64,000 bases of DNA from Sycon ciliatum. Lineage: Eukaryota > Porifera > Calcarea > Leucosolenida > Sycettidae. Each line of letters begins with the position of its first letter. Within the stretch, counting starts at the first letter, position 1. The translations under genes were made by a program, and so were the position numbers. The DNA lies in contig NC_088644.1 of NCBI RefSeq assembly GCF_964019385.1, positions 39,807,993 to 39,871,992 of the forward strand. The letters are read 5' to 3'. The notes under the pieces are model-generated. The model saw nothing but the letters and a program-made list of their open reading frames with translations. It was not told where the DNA came from and did no database searches. Positions 31,850 to 47,057 of the stretch are shown piece by piece.

Positions 31850-34800
31850 TCAGGTTGGATTAGTTTTCCACGAAAGGTACGGCGATCTCTTGTAGTCGAA
31901 GATTAGGTAGTCGGCAGCATAGACGTCGTGGACGGCCATGTACTCAGCGGGAATGAGCAGAGAGTTCATCTCCTGCACCATCTTATCATCCACGGCCTTG
32001 TGGTGGTACGAAACCTGCGAGTCCCTGCCCGGAAATGCCACCGTGCTCGGGAGGCCGATCGCCTCCATCATACTTGCAGAGCTGTTGGGCGCCTCCTCGA
32101 TCTTGCCGATGAAGTCGTAGCGGATGTCGCACGGTCGGCAGAGGTCGTTCATGGGAACCCAGTGTTCATTTCGAGCCACGGGCCTCTGGCTGGCAATGAA
32201 GCGCATTACCTCCTGGTAGGAAAACCTTCCAGACTCGTGTGTATAGTTGGTCATGAGGCGTGGGTTATACTTCTTCCACAGCTTGTTCTGCTGCTTCACT
32301 CGATTGCCAAATTGGCTCCGAAAATCGGATTTTCTCGCCAGCGACGAGAATTTGTCCAGGTAGAGCGACACAAGGCGATTCGCCGGGTTTCGCACCATCA
32401 TGTATCTGCAGAAAGTGCCAGAAGAGAAGCCAGAAACAATGTAATATTTTATGCAGTGTTTAGCACAGAGCCCAGGTGTGTGTTGAGCGTACAACTCCGA
32501 AAGCTGTACGTAAGTTCCCGTCTGGTCATTGCATACCAGGATTTGAGTACCAGCAAGAATCTGTCAAAAGCCCAGCCGAGAATTCGAGCACCTTGCAGTG
32601 ATGGCTGCTATTGGGCAAACTATTCTTCTTTTCAGAAACAAGTGAGTTTCTTGACTCCTGTATTTCCCTTTATATACCTATCATTTCCCCATCATAATGG
32701 CATGCCATAGCACAATTACAAATACAATTGTGCCAGGGCAGCTGCATGCAAGCAATGGCATGCTTTAGCACAATTATACTTGAGTACAATGTACATAAAA
32801 TTGTGCCAGGGCAGCTGCATGCAAGCATGGTAGGTCCATGGGCTTACTTGAAGTAAGTCCTCAGTCGCATCCGTATCTCATTTCGATTGTTCAACTCGGC
32901 TAGTGACTTGAATCGCCGGGCGTTGGCGTCCTTGTATACACCTTGGTAGTAGGTGGGCTGGTGGCGCAGATTATCACTCAGAGATAGGAGAACGCTCCTC
33001 CAATTGTGGGATGCTGAACAGAGCAGCACGCACTATGAATTATCGAAACCATCAAGCAACATGCCATGAAGAACACCCTGGCCATAGCACCATCGCACAT
33101 AGAAGTTTACTATTACTTTTTTTGGACATGACAGTTAAATTCCACTCCGAACACGTCAGGTCAAGAAGGCCCAAGTTTACAAAAATGTTGAAATAGCACC
33201 ACAGTAGGATTAGCCAGCAAGAGCAATCAGCTACAGTCCTGCTCAATGAAATCCAGCTGCGGCACTCAAGTCTGCTCCTTGCACCGTTTCAAAGCCCAGT
33301 GTTTGCAGGTCTGGGGCTGCGCAACGCCCGGCGGGTGCTTGAGTGACACGACTGTATTTCACTGAGCAGGACTATACAGTAAAGCCTGATGTAAGCAACC
33401 TCTGGGTTTAGCGATCACCTGCTCTTAACAACCGTTTTTCCAGGCACGGACAGTTCTACACAGAAACTGTGGGACCTGGTTCTAAAGACCACCTGGCTTT
33501 AACGACCGCTTTCGCTTGCACCATGGGGTGGTCGCTTAAACCAGTTTTGCTGTACATGGAAAATGCACAACTTTTAAATTAGACTACAACCACAGCACAT
33601 ATACATGAATATATACTCGAACACCCCCGAGGAACAATCCCTATTCTCTGACTCACCTACTTTGGGCAGAGCACAGTAGATAACCTGCATGTCATCGTTG
33701 TAGAGAAGGTGCTCCAGGAGCAGGGCTCTGCGACCGGGTTTGATATGCTGGAGCGGATCAGCATCCTGTTCATCTGCATGGCTGCGACGCAGTAGCGAGC
33801 ATCGTTTCTCAACAGTGTTGATATAGTTATGCCGGGACACCGGCTGGAGTGAACAGAGTATCGTGAAGAAATTCATTCAGTAGCATAGCGTTAAAATAGA
33901 AGAAATCACCTGGAAACGAGTTATGAAGCAACTATCCACGACTCAGAAAGTGCGATAACAGGGCACACTTGAAACTGAGAGGCCACTGAGACATTCAACG
34001 ACCTGAGACCTAGCTCTAACACATCTCCAATGCGCAAACCAACAGCCTTCCAGCTTGAAAGGTTGAAGGTTATGGCAGGACCAATGAGCACTTTCTGACC
34101 GGTATCTTGTTACCGTCGTGGATAGTTGCTTCATAACTCGTTTCCATGTGATTTCTTTTATTTTAATTAGGGCTGAAACGATTATACCGAATAATCGAGT
34201 ACTCGTTTGATAACTCTAACGATCGAGCAATCGTTTAGATTACCGATTACGATTATTTTGCGTTTTTTTTGTGTCCAGAAAGTACTGTAAACCCTCGTTT
34301 ATGAAGTTTGAATCAGTTTCCGCTGGGAGTATGCAGTTGCCAGGGGTATGGTTTATGTTCTGAGGTTAAATTGACTTCAAAACTGCCATGTTTCGGAGCT
34401 ACCCTTTCACTAATGCAGATTTGTTGGTATTATGAAGTCATAGTTTGTGGAAACAGAGTGCTGTTGGCACAGAATTATGACACTATTTGCTAACGATTAT
34501 AATCGATTACTCGATCGTTAAGCTAAAGAGTAATCGATACGTGAAAATCCACGATCGTTTCAGCCCTAATTCCAAGAATGCTGCGATGCAGCATTCCTCC
34601 TTTATGCCCAATCGAACATGGTTGAACAGGCGGTCATGTGTTCCTGCGTGCCACTGAAGTCACCTGGTCACCGCGCCAGCAGTCGAGAACTTTCACAGCA
34701 AGGTTCAACTCGAGTTCAACTCGAGTGACAGGAGTGCACCCAAAAAAGGTCAAACAGGCTGTAAGTTGTACCCTTCAGGCGCTAGGCTAGGGCCGCTAGG

Positions 34801-36698
34801 CACGGTGACCAGGTGACTGGTGTACTGCAGGAGCACGTGACCGCTTGTTCAACCATGTTCGATTGGGAATAAAGGAGGAACGCTGCATCGCAGCATTCTC
34901 AGACCAAAACCAGTCGACTTAGCGTCCAAAAGACTACAACATATGGGCCAATCGCGGTCATCCGTGCTTTTATAAGAACGAAATGGCGAATTTAGTGACA
35001 TTTTGCATACAAATCCCCATCTAGTAGGGCGCAGTCACCCAGTTTCGGTGGAAGTGCGCGAGTTCAATCTTTACTTATAAAGAAGAGGCACCTATGACGT
35101 GTGTCTGTGTGTCACGCTCAGGCCATCCTGCGGAGCAGCGCTGCCCTGAGCACGCGAAACGTGCGAACAGTGTAGCTACCGGCCCCAGAAGCACTGAGCA
35201 CGCGAAGCGTGCGAATCGTGTAGCTAGCGGAAGCAGCCACAGAAGCACTGAGCACGCGAAGCGTGCGAATCGTGTAGCCACCACCACGTGCTGAGCACGC
35301 GAAGCGTGCGAACAGTGTAGGTAGCAGACACGATCAGTACGAGTAGCAGTAGCAGCCGCGCGCAGAAGCACTGAGCACGCGAAGCGTGCGAATCATGTAG
35401 CCACCTAGCCTAGGCCATAGGTAGCACTAGCAGCCGCACAAGCGCTGCGGACCACGTGAACCGTTCTCTGGAAATAGAAACATCTGCAACAAAAGGATAC
35501 AAAAGATCTGCACTGACTGCACTCTGCATCTGATCAGCAGTGAAGAGCGCATCGCACTTTTGTTCGTAAGTTTATGAATTTTTTGAGCCGCTTCATCCGC
35601 CACCAGGTGATGGACAACCCTGACCAGCCTCCCGAAGGCGTAACAGACGTCCCTCCTTCTCCTTCCAACGATGAAGAACCTCCCTCACCAGGACTTCAGC
35701 GGTCTGGCCACCACCACGTGCTGAGCACGTGTGCTGTTCATGTACTTGCTTCACCCGCATGCCACATTCGGCCAGGCAACGCTGGCCGGGGGTGCTGCTA
35801 GTTGGGAATAAAGAAGGAATGGAGCGTCTCAGCTTCCTCGGACCAAGACCAATCGACTTAGCACCCCAAAGACTACAACTGGTGAAAATTTGATTCTAGG
35901 CTTAACTTCCCCTTTAACAAAATGGATGTCCCAATCACACGTATGACCCAGGTTTTCAGATGGATACAATCTTGCAGTAAGGCAAGAAGTAAGCAGTCAT
36001 CATCAATATAGACAGCACTCCTCAACCACCAATTCCAATGAATGTCAACCCTACGCAAAGGAATGGCTATTTTGAATGCACAACTCTTTACTAAATAGCA
36101 CTTTTCTTGAAGTAGCAACTTGGGCTCTTAGCTCTTTACAAAAAATCATTTCAAAAACACCATAACCTCATATACCTGCTGTTGTATCTTTTTCCGTCGG
36201 TCCAAAACTCCCCGTACCACTGCAACATCCTCTGAAATACACACACATGCACACACACACACACACACACACACACGCGCACGCGCGCACACACACACAC
36301 ACACATACACACACACCGCATTACAAATAGGGTGTGCAAACGGGTCACTTGGCACTGACTACTAGTATATGAATCACCTGCATATAGAAAGGCAGTTGTA
36401 TTGGTTGTTGCCAGATATACTTATTGAACTGTTGTTTAACTGAACACGCCATATTTGCAAGAAGTACGCACATATGATACAAAGCACCAGGAATGCAGGA
36501 ATGGTCACACTTACTTGCAATAAGCTGTAGCTCCTCGTCAGCTATGGATCTCTTCAGTCGAAACGGACTCCAGGTTGCTTTCGAATTAACGTCATTGTCG
36601 TCCAATAGAAGTCGTATACCATAGGTCATGAGGCCAACTGCCAAGAGGAATAGTACGATGTTTTCCAGCGCTAATCTAAGCCGTTTCCTTACTTGCAT
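31850..36698 (-). CDS. Carbohydrate sulfotransferase B (HNK-1-type, type II Golgi)
   Basis: Five exons on the minus strand: 36698-36515, 36231-36176, 33843-33657, 33013-32848 and 32405-31850. Coding length is 1149 nt, 382 aa, with all phases matching. A 56-nt exon 2 has exactly the length of its counterpart in gene A. The N-terminus has a signal anchor ([21 protein letters not shown]). The PAPS-binding motifs are conserved: 5'-phosphosulfate [15 protein letters not shown] (joined across exons 3 and 4) and 3'-phosphate [35 protein letters not shown] follows, as in family PF03567. It should transfer sulfate from PAPS to a glycan in the Golgi; acceptor unknown. It is a tandem paralogue of gene A, in the same orientation and upstream of it. 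An upstream splice site (TTTCCTGCAG) near 36714 may mark a 5' UTR intron. Confidence 0.92.
33232..33374. mobile_element. MITE with CAGTCCTGCTCAATGAAA ends
   Basis: Ends CAGTCCTGCTCAATGAAAT and ATTTCACTGAGCAGGACT with TA flanks, in sulfotransferase B intron 3. A decayed relative lies at about 36898-37047. Its right flank directly abuts the next element at 33377. Confidence 0.7.
33377..33552. mobile_element. MITE with CAGTAAAACCTGTAAC ends (copy 3)
   Basis: 176 bp, ends CAGTAAAGCCTGATGTAAG and AAACCAGTTTTGCTG, more diverged than copies 1 and 2. It is TA-flanked and shares its left TA with the preceding MITE. Confidence 0.65.
33945..34140. repeat. Dispersed repeat with GTGCGATAACAGGGCACA
   Basis: Related, partly inverted, to segments near 42465-42735, 46118-46390, 56165-56190 and the arms of the fold-back at 57991-58706. 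Shared pieces include TTTTGTGCCCTGTTATCGCACTTTCTGACTG and GCCTTCCA.CTTG.AAGG. Nature unknown; a non-autonomous element is likely. Confidence 0.5.
34168..34568. mobile_element. hAT-like non-autonomous element
   Basis: Inverted ends TAGGGCTGAAACGAT and ATCGTTTCAGCCCTA, with subterminal AATCGA/TCGATTA repeats on both sides, typical of hAT-type MITEs that begin (C/T)AGGGCTG. No clear 8-bp target duplication remains. It lies in sulfotransferase B intron 2. Confidence 0.75.
34573..34905. repeat. Long fold-back repeat
   Basis: Left arm GAATGCTGCGATGCAGCATTCCTCC, then CCCAATCGAACATGGTTGAAC, continuing to about 34670; the right arm is its inverted copy (about 34800-34905), including CACGGTGACCAGGTGAC. 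Arms are about 100 bp. It lies in sulfotransferase B intron 2 right after the hAT-like element. Confidence 0.75.
34858..35880. repeat. Composite region bounded by an 80-bp direct repeat, with hairpin array
   Basis: An 80-bp segment at 34858-34940 (TTGGGAATAAAGGAGGAA, then CGACTTAGCGTCCAAAAGAC) recurs directly at 35800-35880 (TTGGGAATAAAGAAGGAA, then CGACTTAGCACCCCAAAGAC). Between them lie five or six copies (35146-35400) of a unit containing CTGAGCACGCGAAGCGTGCG, whose GCACGC-GAA-GCGTGC is a perfect hairpin. Each terminal repeat includes AATAAA. It may be a small terminal-repeat element; no coding capacity was recognised. Confidence 0.5.
36240..36316 (+). repeat. (CA)n microsatellite
   Basis: Interrupted by CGCGCACGCGCG, about 75 bp, starting right at the acceptor of sulfotransferase B exon 2 (upstream side on the minus strand). 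Confidence 0.9.
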
Positions 36699-37315
36699 TG
36701 TTGTGGTACATCTGCAGGAAAAGATGCAAGTTGAGCGAAGACCCACATTGAATCTCTCCAAAAGACCGGGATTCAACTGAGTTGCAATTATTTGAAAATG
36801 CCTACACCATCAAACCCATTGGAGCATTTCTTGACGTATGGGCAATAAAGTGCTAAGGGGGGGGGGGGGGGGGTAGATGCCTAATGACCCAGATGTAGCA
36901 CTCTGCGCTGCTCAATGAAAGCGGACGCTGCAAGGTGTGTGCCCTGGCACATTTCAAATGCCAGTATTTGTAGGTCTAGGGCTGCAACAGCGCCCACAAC
37001 ATGTACTTGGCTCATGTTGTCGAGTTTCATTTAGTGGGACTGTACATGATAGAATTATTTCAACTGTGAAGGTGAGGGAGATAGTGATGGCAAAAGTGCC
37101 TTGTGGTGAAAACACAACACATGTGGTCGGAGCAAGTCAGGAGCCAGTGCTGACCTTCCAGACGGATGGACTGTTGTCAGAGCTTGTCTTTTAGTTTTTC
37201 ATCAACAAAGCACATACCCCGGCACACACACAGGTGTGGATGTATTTCTCACTGTGCCATGCAGTACTTTGCCCCACGGAGGCATAGGATAGAGAGCAGG
37301 CACACGTGAGTTACC

Positions 37316-37496
37316 CAGTATTTTCCGGAGTATAAGCCGCACTTTGAACACTCAAAATCCCCCCCCCCCAAAAAAAGACGTTGCAGCTTTTACTCCGATG
37401 ATCAAAATTCATGGTGGTAAATAGGGTGGATGTCTGTATTTCGTGACAAGAAAATGGGGGTGCGGCTTATACTCCGGAAAATACGGTACATGCACG
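37316..37496. mobile_element. MITE with CAGTATTTTCCGGAGTATAAG ends
   Basis: Inverted ends TATTTTCCGGAGTATAAGCC and GGCTTATACTCCGGAAAATA around a 130-bp interior with a C-run. A half copy (AAAGTGCGGCTTATACTCCGG) lies near 43779-43802. Such ends occur in DNA transposon families of several animals; the superfamily is left open. Confidence 0.7.
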
Positions 37497-37514
37497 GTAA
37501 CATTCTCGCAATCC

Positions 37515-37955
37515 ATGGATGCAGCTAATGGGGTCGTTCTCGGCACTTGTGCCAGTGGTTGTGAGACTTATCCACTCACCCCCACCGTTAGGCGCTGCAT
37601 CTGCCGCTAGGGTTTTCCGGGTGTTAGCGGATGTCGTGAGTTCCCTTCGGGAACGGACACGATAATTTACTTTTTTTAATCCGTGCACATGCGTCTACCA
37701 GACACAGTTCTGACCCATCTACATCTACATGTAGATGGTCACAAAAATTGGGTCACGTTTCAAAGACTTGAAAAATGCCCCCAAGAACTATTAAAAAGTA
37801 AATTATCGTGTCCGTTCCTGAAGGGAACTCACGGCGCCCGCTAACACCCAGTAAACCCTAGCGGCAGATGCAGCGCCTAACGGCGGGGGTGAGTGGATAA
37901 GTCTCACAACCACTGGAACAAGTGCCCAGAAAGACCCCATTAGCCGCATCCATGT
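37515..37955. repeat. Large inverted repeat, arms of about 160 bp
   Basis: Left arm (37515-37676) and right arm (about 37796-37955) are inverted copies. They share CACTCACCCCCACCGTTAGG, GTGAGTTCCCTTCGGGAACG and GATAATTTACTTTTT. A single copy of the arm lies at 54560-54672, just after the first esterase gene. The spacer is about 120 bp. Confidence 0.8.
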
Positions 37956-39357
37956 ACCCCCTGTGCCTGGCCACTACCAGTATTGATGGGCATAAAATAT
38001 GTTTACTTATTTGCAGTTAGTATGTATGTTCTGAGTTCCGGGCAATTCCTAGATCCGGACGGTGCTCTGTCCCAAACTGCAGGGATTGGGGGGAGGGGGG
38101 TTCTATTGTGTGTGTCATACTCTTAGGTCCAGACGTTAGTCCTGTACCGCTGCATGTGTACACTGTTGTACTGGCCGGTACTGTGTTGTTACCTTTACCA
38201 GCATAATACCGGGCTGGTATAGTACAAAAAAAAACCCACATTTTCGTGTGCAAAGCCACTGCATTGTCACCTTCTACTGTAATGGGATTCTACGCACTGC
38301 AATGGTTGAGATCATACACACAGACTCAGCACCACGTGTAACAGCAACACCACAATGAAGATCTGCTTCGCGCAATCTACACCGGCGTAGTTGTAATGCA
38401 GATATTTGCAGTCACACGGAGGCCGGTACATTGCAAGTACATCGATGATCTAGCTCAGTAGCTGAGGGTTGTTCAAAAATCAATAGGATCTTGAAAGGGA
38501 ATGTTCAACGCAGCCACAAAACAATCCTGGCTTACCTTTCGCAGAATACGACAGACTCAGTGTACCTCGTCCTTCTCGATTTTGAGGCGAATCTGCACAG
38601 CCTGCACTTTGATGTAAGCGGTGGAGCTATGATTTGGAGATCCAATCCCAGTCACCGTCACTTTGCCTTTTCCTCTTTGTTTGTGAAACTCGTGGCAGAG
38701 AGTACTTCACCGTGGTCACCTGAAGTGAGAGGAAACCACCCCTAGCGATTGCAGGAAGCGTTTAGTTTCCACACGCAGTACCTACACTGCACTGCCGCTG
38801 GGCTGCGGCGGGGCACAGCGTCAGCAGTTATCCACGAAAAATGCCTACTACCGTAATAACCATGACCTTGACTGACTGTGCCACCAAGCCGTGGCCGAGG
38901 CCGGGGACACTTCAGCTTAGGCTTCACACTCACATCAGTGTCAATGATTTTTATGTTCTGGTGTGACATAGGCATTATCACTCATCAGATCTGGCAGCGT
39001 CGTATCACAAAGTGACAGTAATCATACACACAGGAACCTCACTCAGTCTACTCTGTGCCGTGTGTGTTTTCTATCCAGCTTGGAACATTGGGGAAAGTAA
39101 CGTTTTTAAATAGTTTGTGAAGCCTAATTATAAGAGTAAAGGTGCAGTGTCGCATGTAAACCCCACCGCCTACACTATGTCTATGGTTCTTACTTCTGGC
39201 CGTGACAGACGGATGCTTCGAATCTAGCTCCACTTATCCAGGCCCAGCTAAAGAGTATGAGTAATGAAAAGAGGACCTTGCTAGACTAGAGAGATAGCGG
39301 AGATTCCAGAATATGTGGCCTCAACTGGCCCAAGTCACGTGGAGGCAAATGAAAATT

Positions 39358-39819
39358 TTAATACTTTCGTCGAGTCGCAGTATGGACACGCGCACGCACA
39401 TGCACAGTAGATCTACTCAGTAGACTGAGAGTGACTTCCACAAGTGCATCATCTGCAACAGTTATGTAAAGACGGCCGGTATACTTTAGCTTTTCCTGCT
39501 GCAGACAAAACTCACTCAAACATCTGATTGTGTCGAGTACCGAACCACTTGATAATAATACTGGTCGAGTCAACCAGTACGTCTTGTTTTCATTGTTTGC
39601 TAGAGTGATATGTGTAGCCTCCATACTACACGCTAAGCCTGAGCTAAGGTCAAGAGGAAGAACCAAGGTTGAATTCCTTACAACGAATCGATATTTTACT
39701 ACTCTCTGGTTGCTACTTTGGTCTCGGCATAAGATCGTCCTTCCGGCCAGGACAATTTTCCACGAACAGTCGAAAAAAGGAGGGAAGTTAGTTGCTTCCA
39801 CGCTGCACCCAAACTGGAG
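39358..39819 (-). CDS. Possible terminal exon of an unrecognised protein
   Basis: Minus-strand frame of about 150 residues with no internal stop and ordinary amino-acid composition (for example VVKYRFVVRNSTLVLPLDLS). It starts after a plausible acceptor (GTCAGTCTAG) and ends TRRKY-stop. No family was recognised. A plus-strand frame (39530-40018) is open over the same bases, so the coding strand is uncertain. A candidate upstream exon with acceptor TGTTCTACAG and donor GTAAGT lies at about 40064-40151, but its phase does not join directly. Confidence 0.25.
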   Translation of the reverse strand, partial: LQFGCSVEATNFPPFFDCSWKIVLAGRTILCRDQSSNQRVVKYRFVVRNSTLVLPLDLSSGLACSMEATHITLANNENKTYWLTRPVLLSSGSVLDTIRCLSEFCLQQEKLKYTGRLYITVADDALVEVTLSLLSRSTVHVRARVHTATRRKY

Positions 39820-41049
39820 CTCACTTGTCACTAGACTGACTCACGACTTTCATCCAGAGAAGTCTGTCAAACCTTCCACTCGGCAAACCCGCAAGAAAGC
39901 ACCACTGGCCTGCTCCATACATAGTGTTTTCGGGGAATTCACCCCTCATCAGTTGAGCTTAAGTAGGCTGCTGAGCTTGAGGAAGATTGTGCCTGAAGAC
40001 CACCACTTGCGTGTATAAATGCACTCCAGTCCAAACCATCACCAGGGATACAAACTTACAGAGACGCTCCGTCTCCAGCGCGATAAACACCTCGTGAACC
40101 TCACATACATGTAGCAGCGTGAGTCAGTGTCGCTCATGGATAGGTACTGTAGAACAGAGAGTGAGGACCCTCGGTCATTCGCAACGCTGTCAGTGTCACC
40201 TCCAAACCAACTACAACTAACTTGTACGCGACTACAATTATTGTAGTCACAAGCCCGCGCTGGGCACAACAGGCTTATAAGTTATAAACTTACTGCCAAG
40301 GTCGTTACCACTATTTCATACGATCTTGTGCTTATTTTGCCCGTAAAAGAGGCTGGCACACGATTGCTATGGCGCCGGATACCGGCGAAACCCGACGGCG
40401 TAACGTGAGTTGCGGTCGCTGCGTAGACATAGCTTCACCACACACTACAAGTACAATCATCATGATCATTGTACACTACAATCACGTGACCATACTGAGT
40501 CTGGAATCTACGGCCACCACATGCACAGTCCAGAGACTGTCCAGTGAGTCCACCGCGGCCAAGGACCATGCAAGGACTGATCGAGTATATTATAGTAGGT
40601 CGACGCATGGGCCGAAAAGGCTAGAAAGTAGAATATCGTTCTTTTGTGGTATGGGAGGAGCGGCCGAGGGAGGCACAGTCTGCAGGCTACACCACCGTCA
40701 ATGACTCACCATTGCTAGGATGGTACATAACACGAGCGGCTACTGCACGATCACGGACAGATCAAGTCAGTCACAGACAGGTAACGTGAAGCAGTCATCC
40801 TCGACACTGATCCCTTGGCACGACTCAGAGCTAGAGCGAGCAGTGGCAAACCTCACAATTTGCAGGATTCACCGAATAAAATGCAGGTGGAATTTCTTCT
40901 TCGCGGGACATACGCGACCTGAGGACGGCGTGGAGATCAATGAAGCGTCCGTGGCGGAGTAACACTAGTAACTGGACACCGACAACGGTGGATCTGAGAT
41001 TAGTCGCAAGGACCAGTAACCGACGCGGGTGCAGGGTGGCAGGGTAGCA

Positions 41050-44193
<3,144 letters not shown>

Positions 44194-44687
44194 GCCAGTT
44201 TGCAAACTTTGAAAGTGATCATGCCGTCAGCCCGCGGTCCAGAAGTCACCTGGGCACCTCATGGAGATTGCTTGTATGGTGTATGCTCCAATACGATTGT
44301 CTTGCTTATAAAGTACCCATACATGTATATACTCCATACATGGCGTGAGATGCAAGTCCAGCGTCAGAGATGGCTCTCAGGACAAGTACAAAAATAATAA
44401 TAGCTAAGTTTTGCAACAGACATGTGCTGGTTTCCTGTCATTGCTGTTTTGGCATATGAATACATGTTTTGCACAGTGAGCCTCCGTTCTGCATGCATTC
44501 TGCAAAGAGTGCGTTTGCACTCCAACATTATATGCATTCTCTGTTCCCTGGCTGCCCAATTTGGGATGTTTGTTAAGGAAACCCAGCCTAGATCTGATCT
44601 TGGTGGCTGGCTTCCGTGCACCAGTATTTTTTGGTAATGCTACTGAAACATCACCATCATGTACATGTAGGTCTGTATGTACTCAAT

Positions 44688-44732
44688 CTGCGGGCAGAAC
44701 TGTTTCGTCCTTTGTGGTCTCGTCAGCGGAGC
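44688..44732 (-). ncRNA. Hammerhead ribozyme relic, inverted
   Basis: Minus strand: CTCCG-CTGACGA, stem II GACC/GGAC, GAAA, stem III CAG-TT-CTG, then CC and CGCAG. It belongs to the 4.1 kb family (GATTGAGTAC follows). The cleavage triplet is GCC instead of GTC, and stems I and II each carry a mismatch, so it is probably inactive. Only about 90 bp of the monomer remain. Confidence 0.75.
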
Positions 44733-47057
44733 ACAGAGAAAATTTATGTACATGCATGTATTTTTAGACAGTTATCCTACTTGGAAGTAATTCGCAAGTA
44801 CACATGGCCTACAAGCCTGATTGGTAGAAAGTCCTAGTAGAAAGACGCTTCTTTCTGAAGCATCCTTACAGAATATTATTATTATTAATCTGCAGCTGCA
44901 CAGACCCCACTTTCAGTATCACATCATGGTTATACAGAGCACTCTATTCTATTTCATTTCAGCATTTTATAATGCACACATCCTGCCACTTTCTGTTGAG
45001 AGTGACTTCATCATATGCATTGCTCGCACTGTCTCAGTTTGCTGGCCCACTGTCTTTACAATCATTAATTTTTGTTTCTCCTTTTTTTCAGCCTGTTCTG
45101 GTATGGATGTTTTGCACACGAATTCTCATAATTATCTGCTTGCACCAATATCGCCGCAAAGCAACCCATTTTTTTTGTACCAAGTCCACTATGCTGCCGA
45201 ATAAACGCGGAGAGTCCACTGATGAAAAGTGCTGTGCAGTACAGTGTACGCACGCACCAGAACAAACCTCTTGCAATCAGGAACTAGTAGTAGCTGATAT
45301 TTTACTACTCCCTGATTACAATGGATGCCAAGAGTAAAATAAGCTCACTTGTGTGTACTGAGAAGTAAGGACTGATATCATCTGAAGGTGCATGCTGCAG
45401 ACAAGGTTGGTGACATCATCCGAAAGGGTAGGGACATTAATAATCACACGGGAAACCTTTTCTGCTACTTTGATGGAATCTGTGCGTTTTTGATTTTAGC
45501 CATTTTCAGGTCTAATAATAGTGCATGGCAGGAGAGTCCTAGGCTTTGGCTTGTTAGTGACGGATTAGCCCAAGGGCTAACATGAATGGCGTTAACAAGC
45601 CAGTTGCCTGACCTGCCCTAGACTGACCATTTTAGAAAGAGGTTATTATTCGCTTTGCGTAGACTGGAAAGTCCCTTGAATCATGTCCTACTTTGATAGC
45701 ATGCTCAGTATTCAAATGTTCTGAAGTTGATAGGGACCATTTCACTGATTGCCAGTAGATGATAGTTTAATTATTAACTGTTTTATAAGCGGTGAAAGCT
45801 TTGTACCTAGTGGCTGTGTCAAAGTGCAATTGGATGGGTACCACCTCAATGATTGCTAATAGATGAAAGTTAATTAACTGCTTTGCAAGCGGTGAAACCT
45901 TTGTACCTAGTGGCTGTGTGAAAGTGCAATTGCATAGGTAGCATAGCACAGCAGTGGTTAATATGTCTTGACAATGTGGTCTAACTACAATTCGAATCAG
46001 CAAAGTAACACACCACCCAATGCAAAGCTTCCCCTTCTGTATTTACCTTTGATAGTTCTGACCTTACCAAGTTGGGTGGCGTGTTCCTTTGCTTCTTCGA
46101 AGTGTAGTTAGACCACAGGACTCGTCATCGTCCTGTAACAGCCGACATTCTCTGTTGCTGTAGGACTTAGCTTGTGCACAATTTCGTTGTGCTCACCCTA
46201 CCATCATTGGTCTTACCTTAATTTAACCTCAAACATTCCAAGTACTGAGTTGGAAAGATGTTGGTTTGCGCACTGAAGATGCGTTACAGATATACGGTAC
46301 ATGTACTTCTTGAAGTAGGTACCAGGTCGTTGCATGTCTCATTAGTCTGCCAGTTTTGTGCCCTGTTATCGCACTTTCTGACTGCTTATTGTCTTACTCT
46401 AGTGTCAGTGTTGGACAGTGACTCTAGCTAGCTCGTATTCGTGTGTCTTTCAATGTAATCTGTCAGATTATTTTCCTTTTTCAGGCAGTTCACTTCCCGG
46501 GCAGAAACTGGCCGTGGTTGGTCCCCTACGGAGGGGAAAGACCCTAATGCCATCTTGGAATCTAACACTTGAACATATGCCAAGCCCATACAAACATATC
46601 CCCTCAACCACACACACGCACATGTATATAAACAGACGAAGATACACGCATGCTTGCAGGCAACGACGCACGCACGCCCGCTCACGTACAATAATATTAT
46701 GGTTTAATAGGTCCTGTGTTGGGTTAACATGGTGCTGTACTGCGCACACGCTTCTTATTTTATGTATGTCCTACCCAGCCTAGCCGTCTTCATACTCCCA
46801 GTCCCCTTTCCTCGTGTTCCCCATGATACAGTACTGGGTCATCTACATGATTGTACATGACCCGTGTAGTTCACAATGATCTCAGGACCTCAGGTCGGCC
46901 GAAAGCATGCACTTGTCACACCACTCTTTTAGGTGTTCCTCTGACCACTGAGAATTGGAGCCATTGGGCACTTCCAGGCCGGAGAAAAGAGAAAAAAAGA
47001 CGCAGGCACTTACGTAAAAAAGGAAAAAACGGATGCAGGTACACGTACTACATGTTA

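Noticed and set aside
34168..34568. Target duplication around the hAT-like element
   Set aside because: Flanks ATTTTAAT and ATTCCAAG do not match well enough to claim an 8-bp duplication.
38535..38717. Possible minus-strand exon with acceptor CTCTCACTTCAG and donor GCGAAAG|GTAAGC
   Set aside because: None of the three frames is open between the two sites.
39915..39960. Minus-strand CTGATGAG-GGG-TGAATT-CCCC-GAAA resembling a hammerhead core
   Set aside because: Stem II and core fit, but no stem III, no NUH triplet at the right place and no partner for stem I could be found. Probably chance.
40369..40404. Possible first exon MAPDTGETRRRN followed by GTGAGT on the plus strand
   Set aside because: No following exon in matching phase was found, and the six-cysteine gene has its own start and signal peptide at 41050.
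44972..45337. Open frame of 121 residues on the plus strand
   Set aside because: Its end lies in a palindromic micro-element and its composition looks like translated non-coding DNA; no family resemblance.
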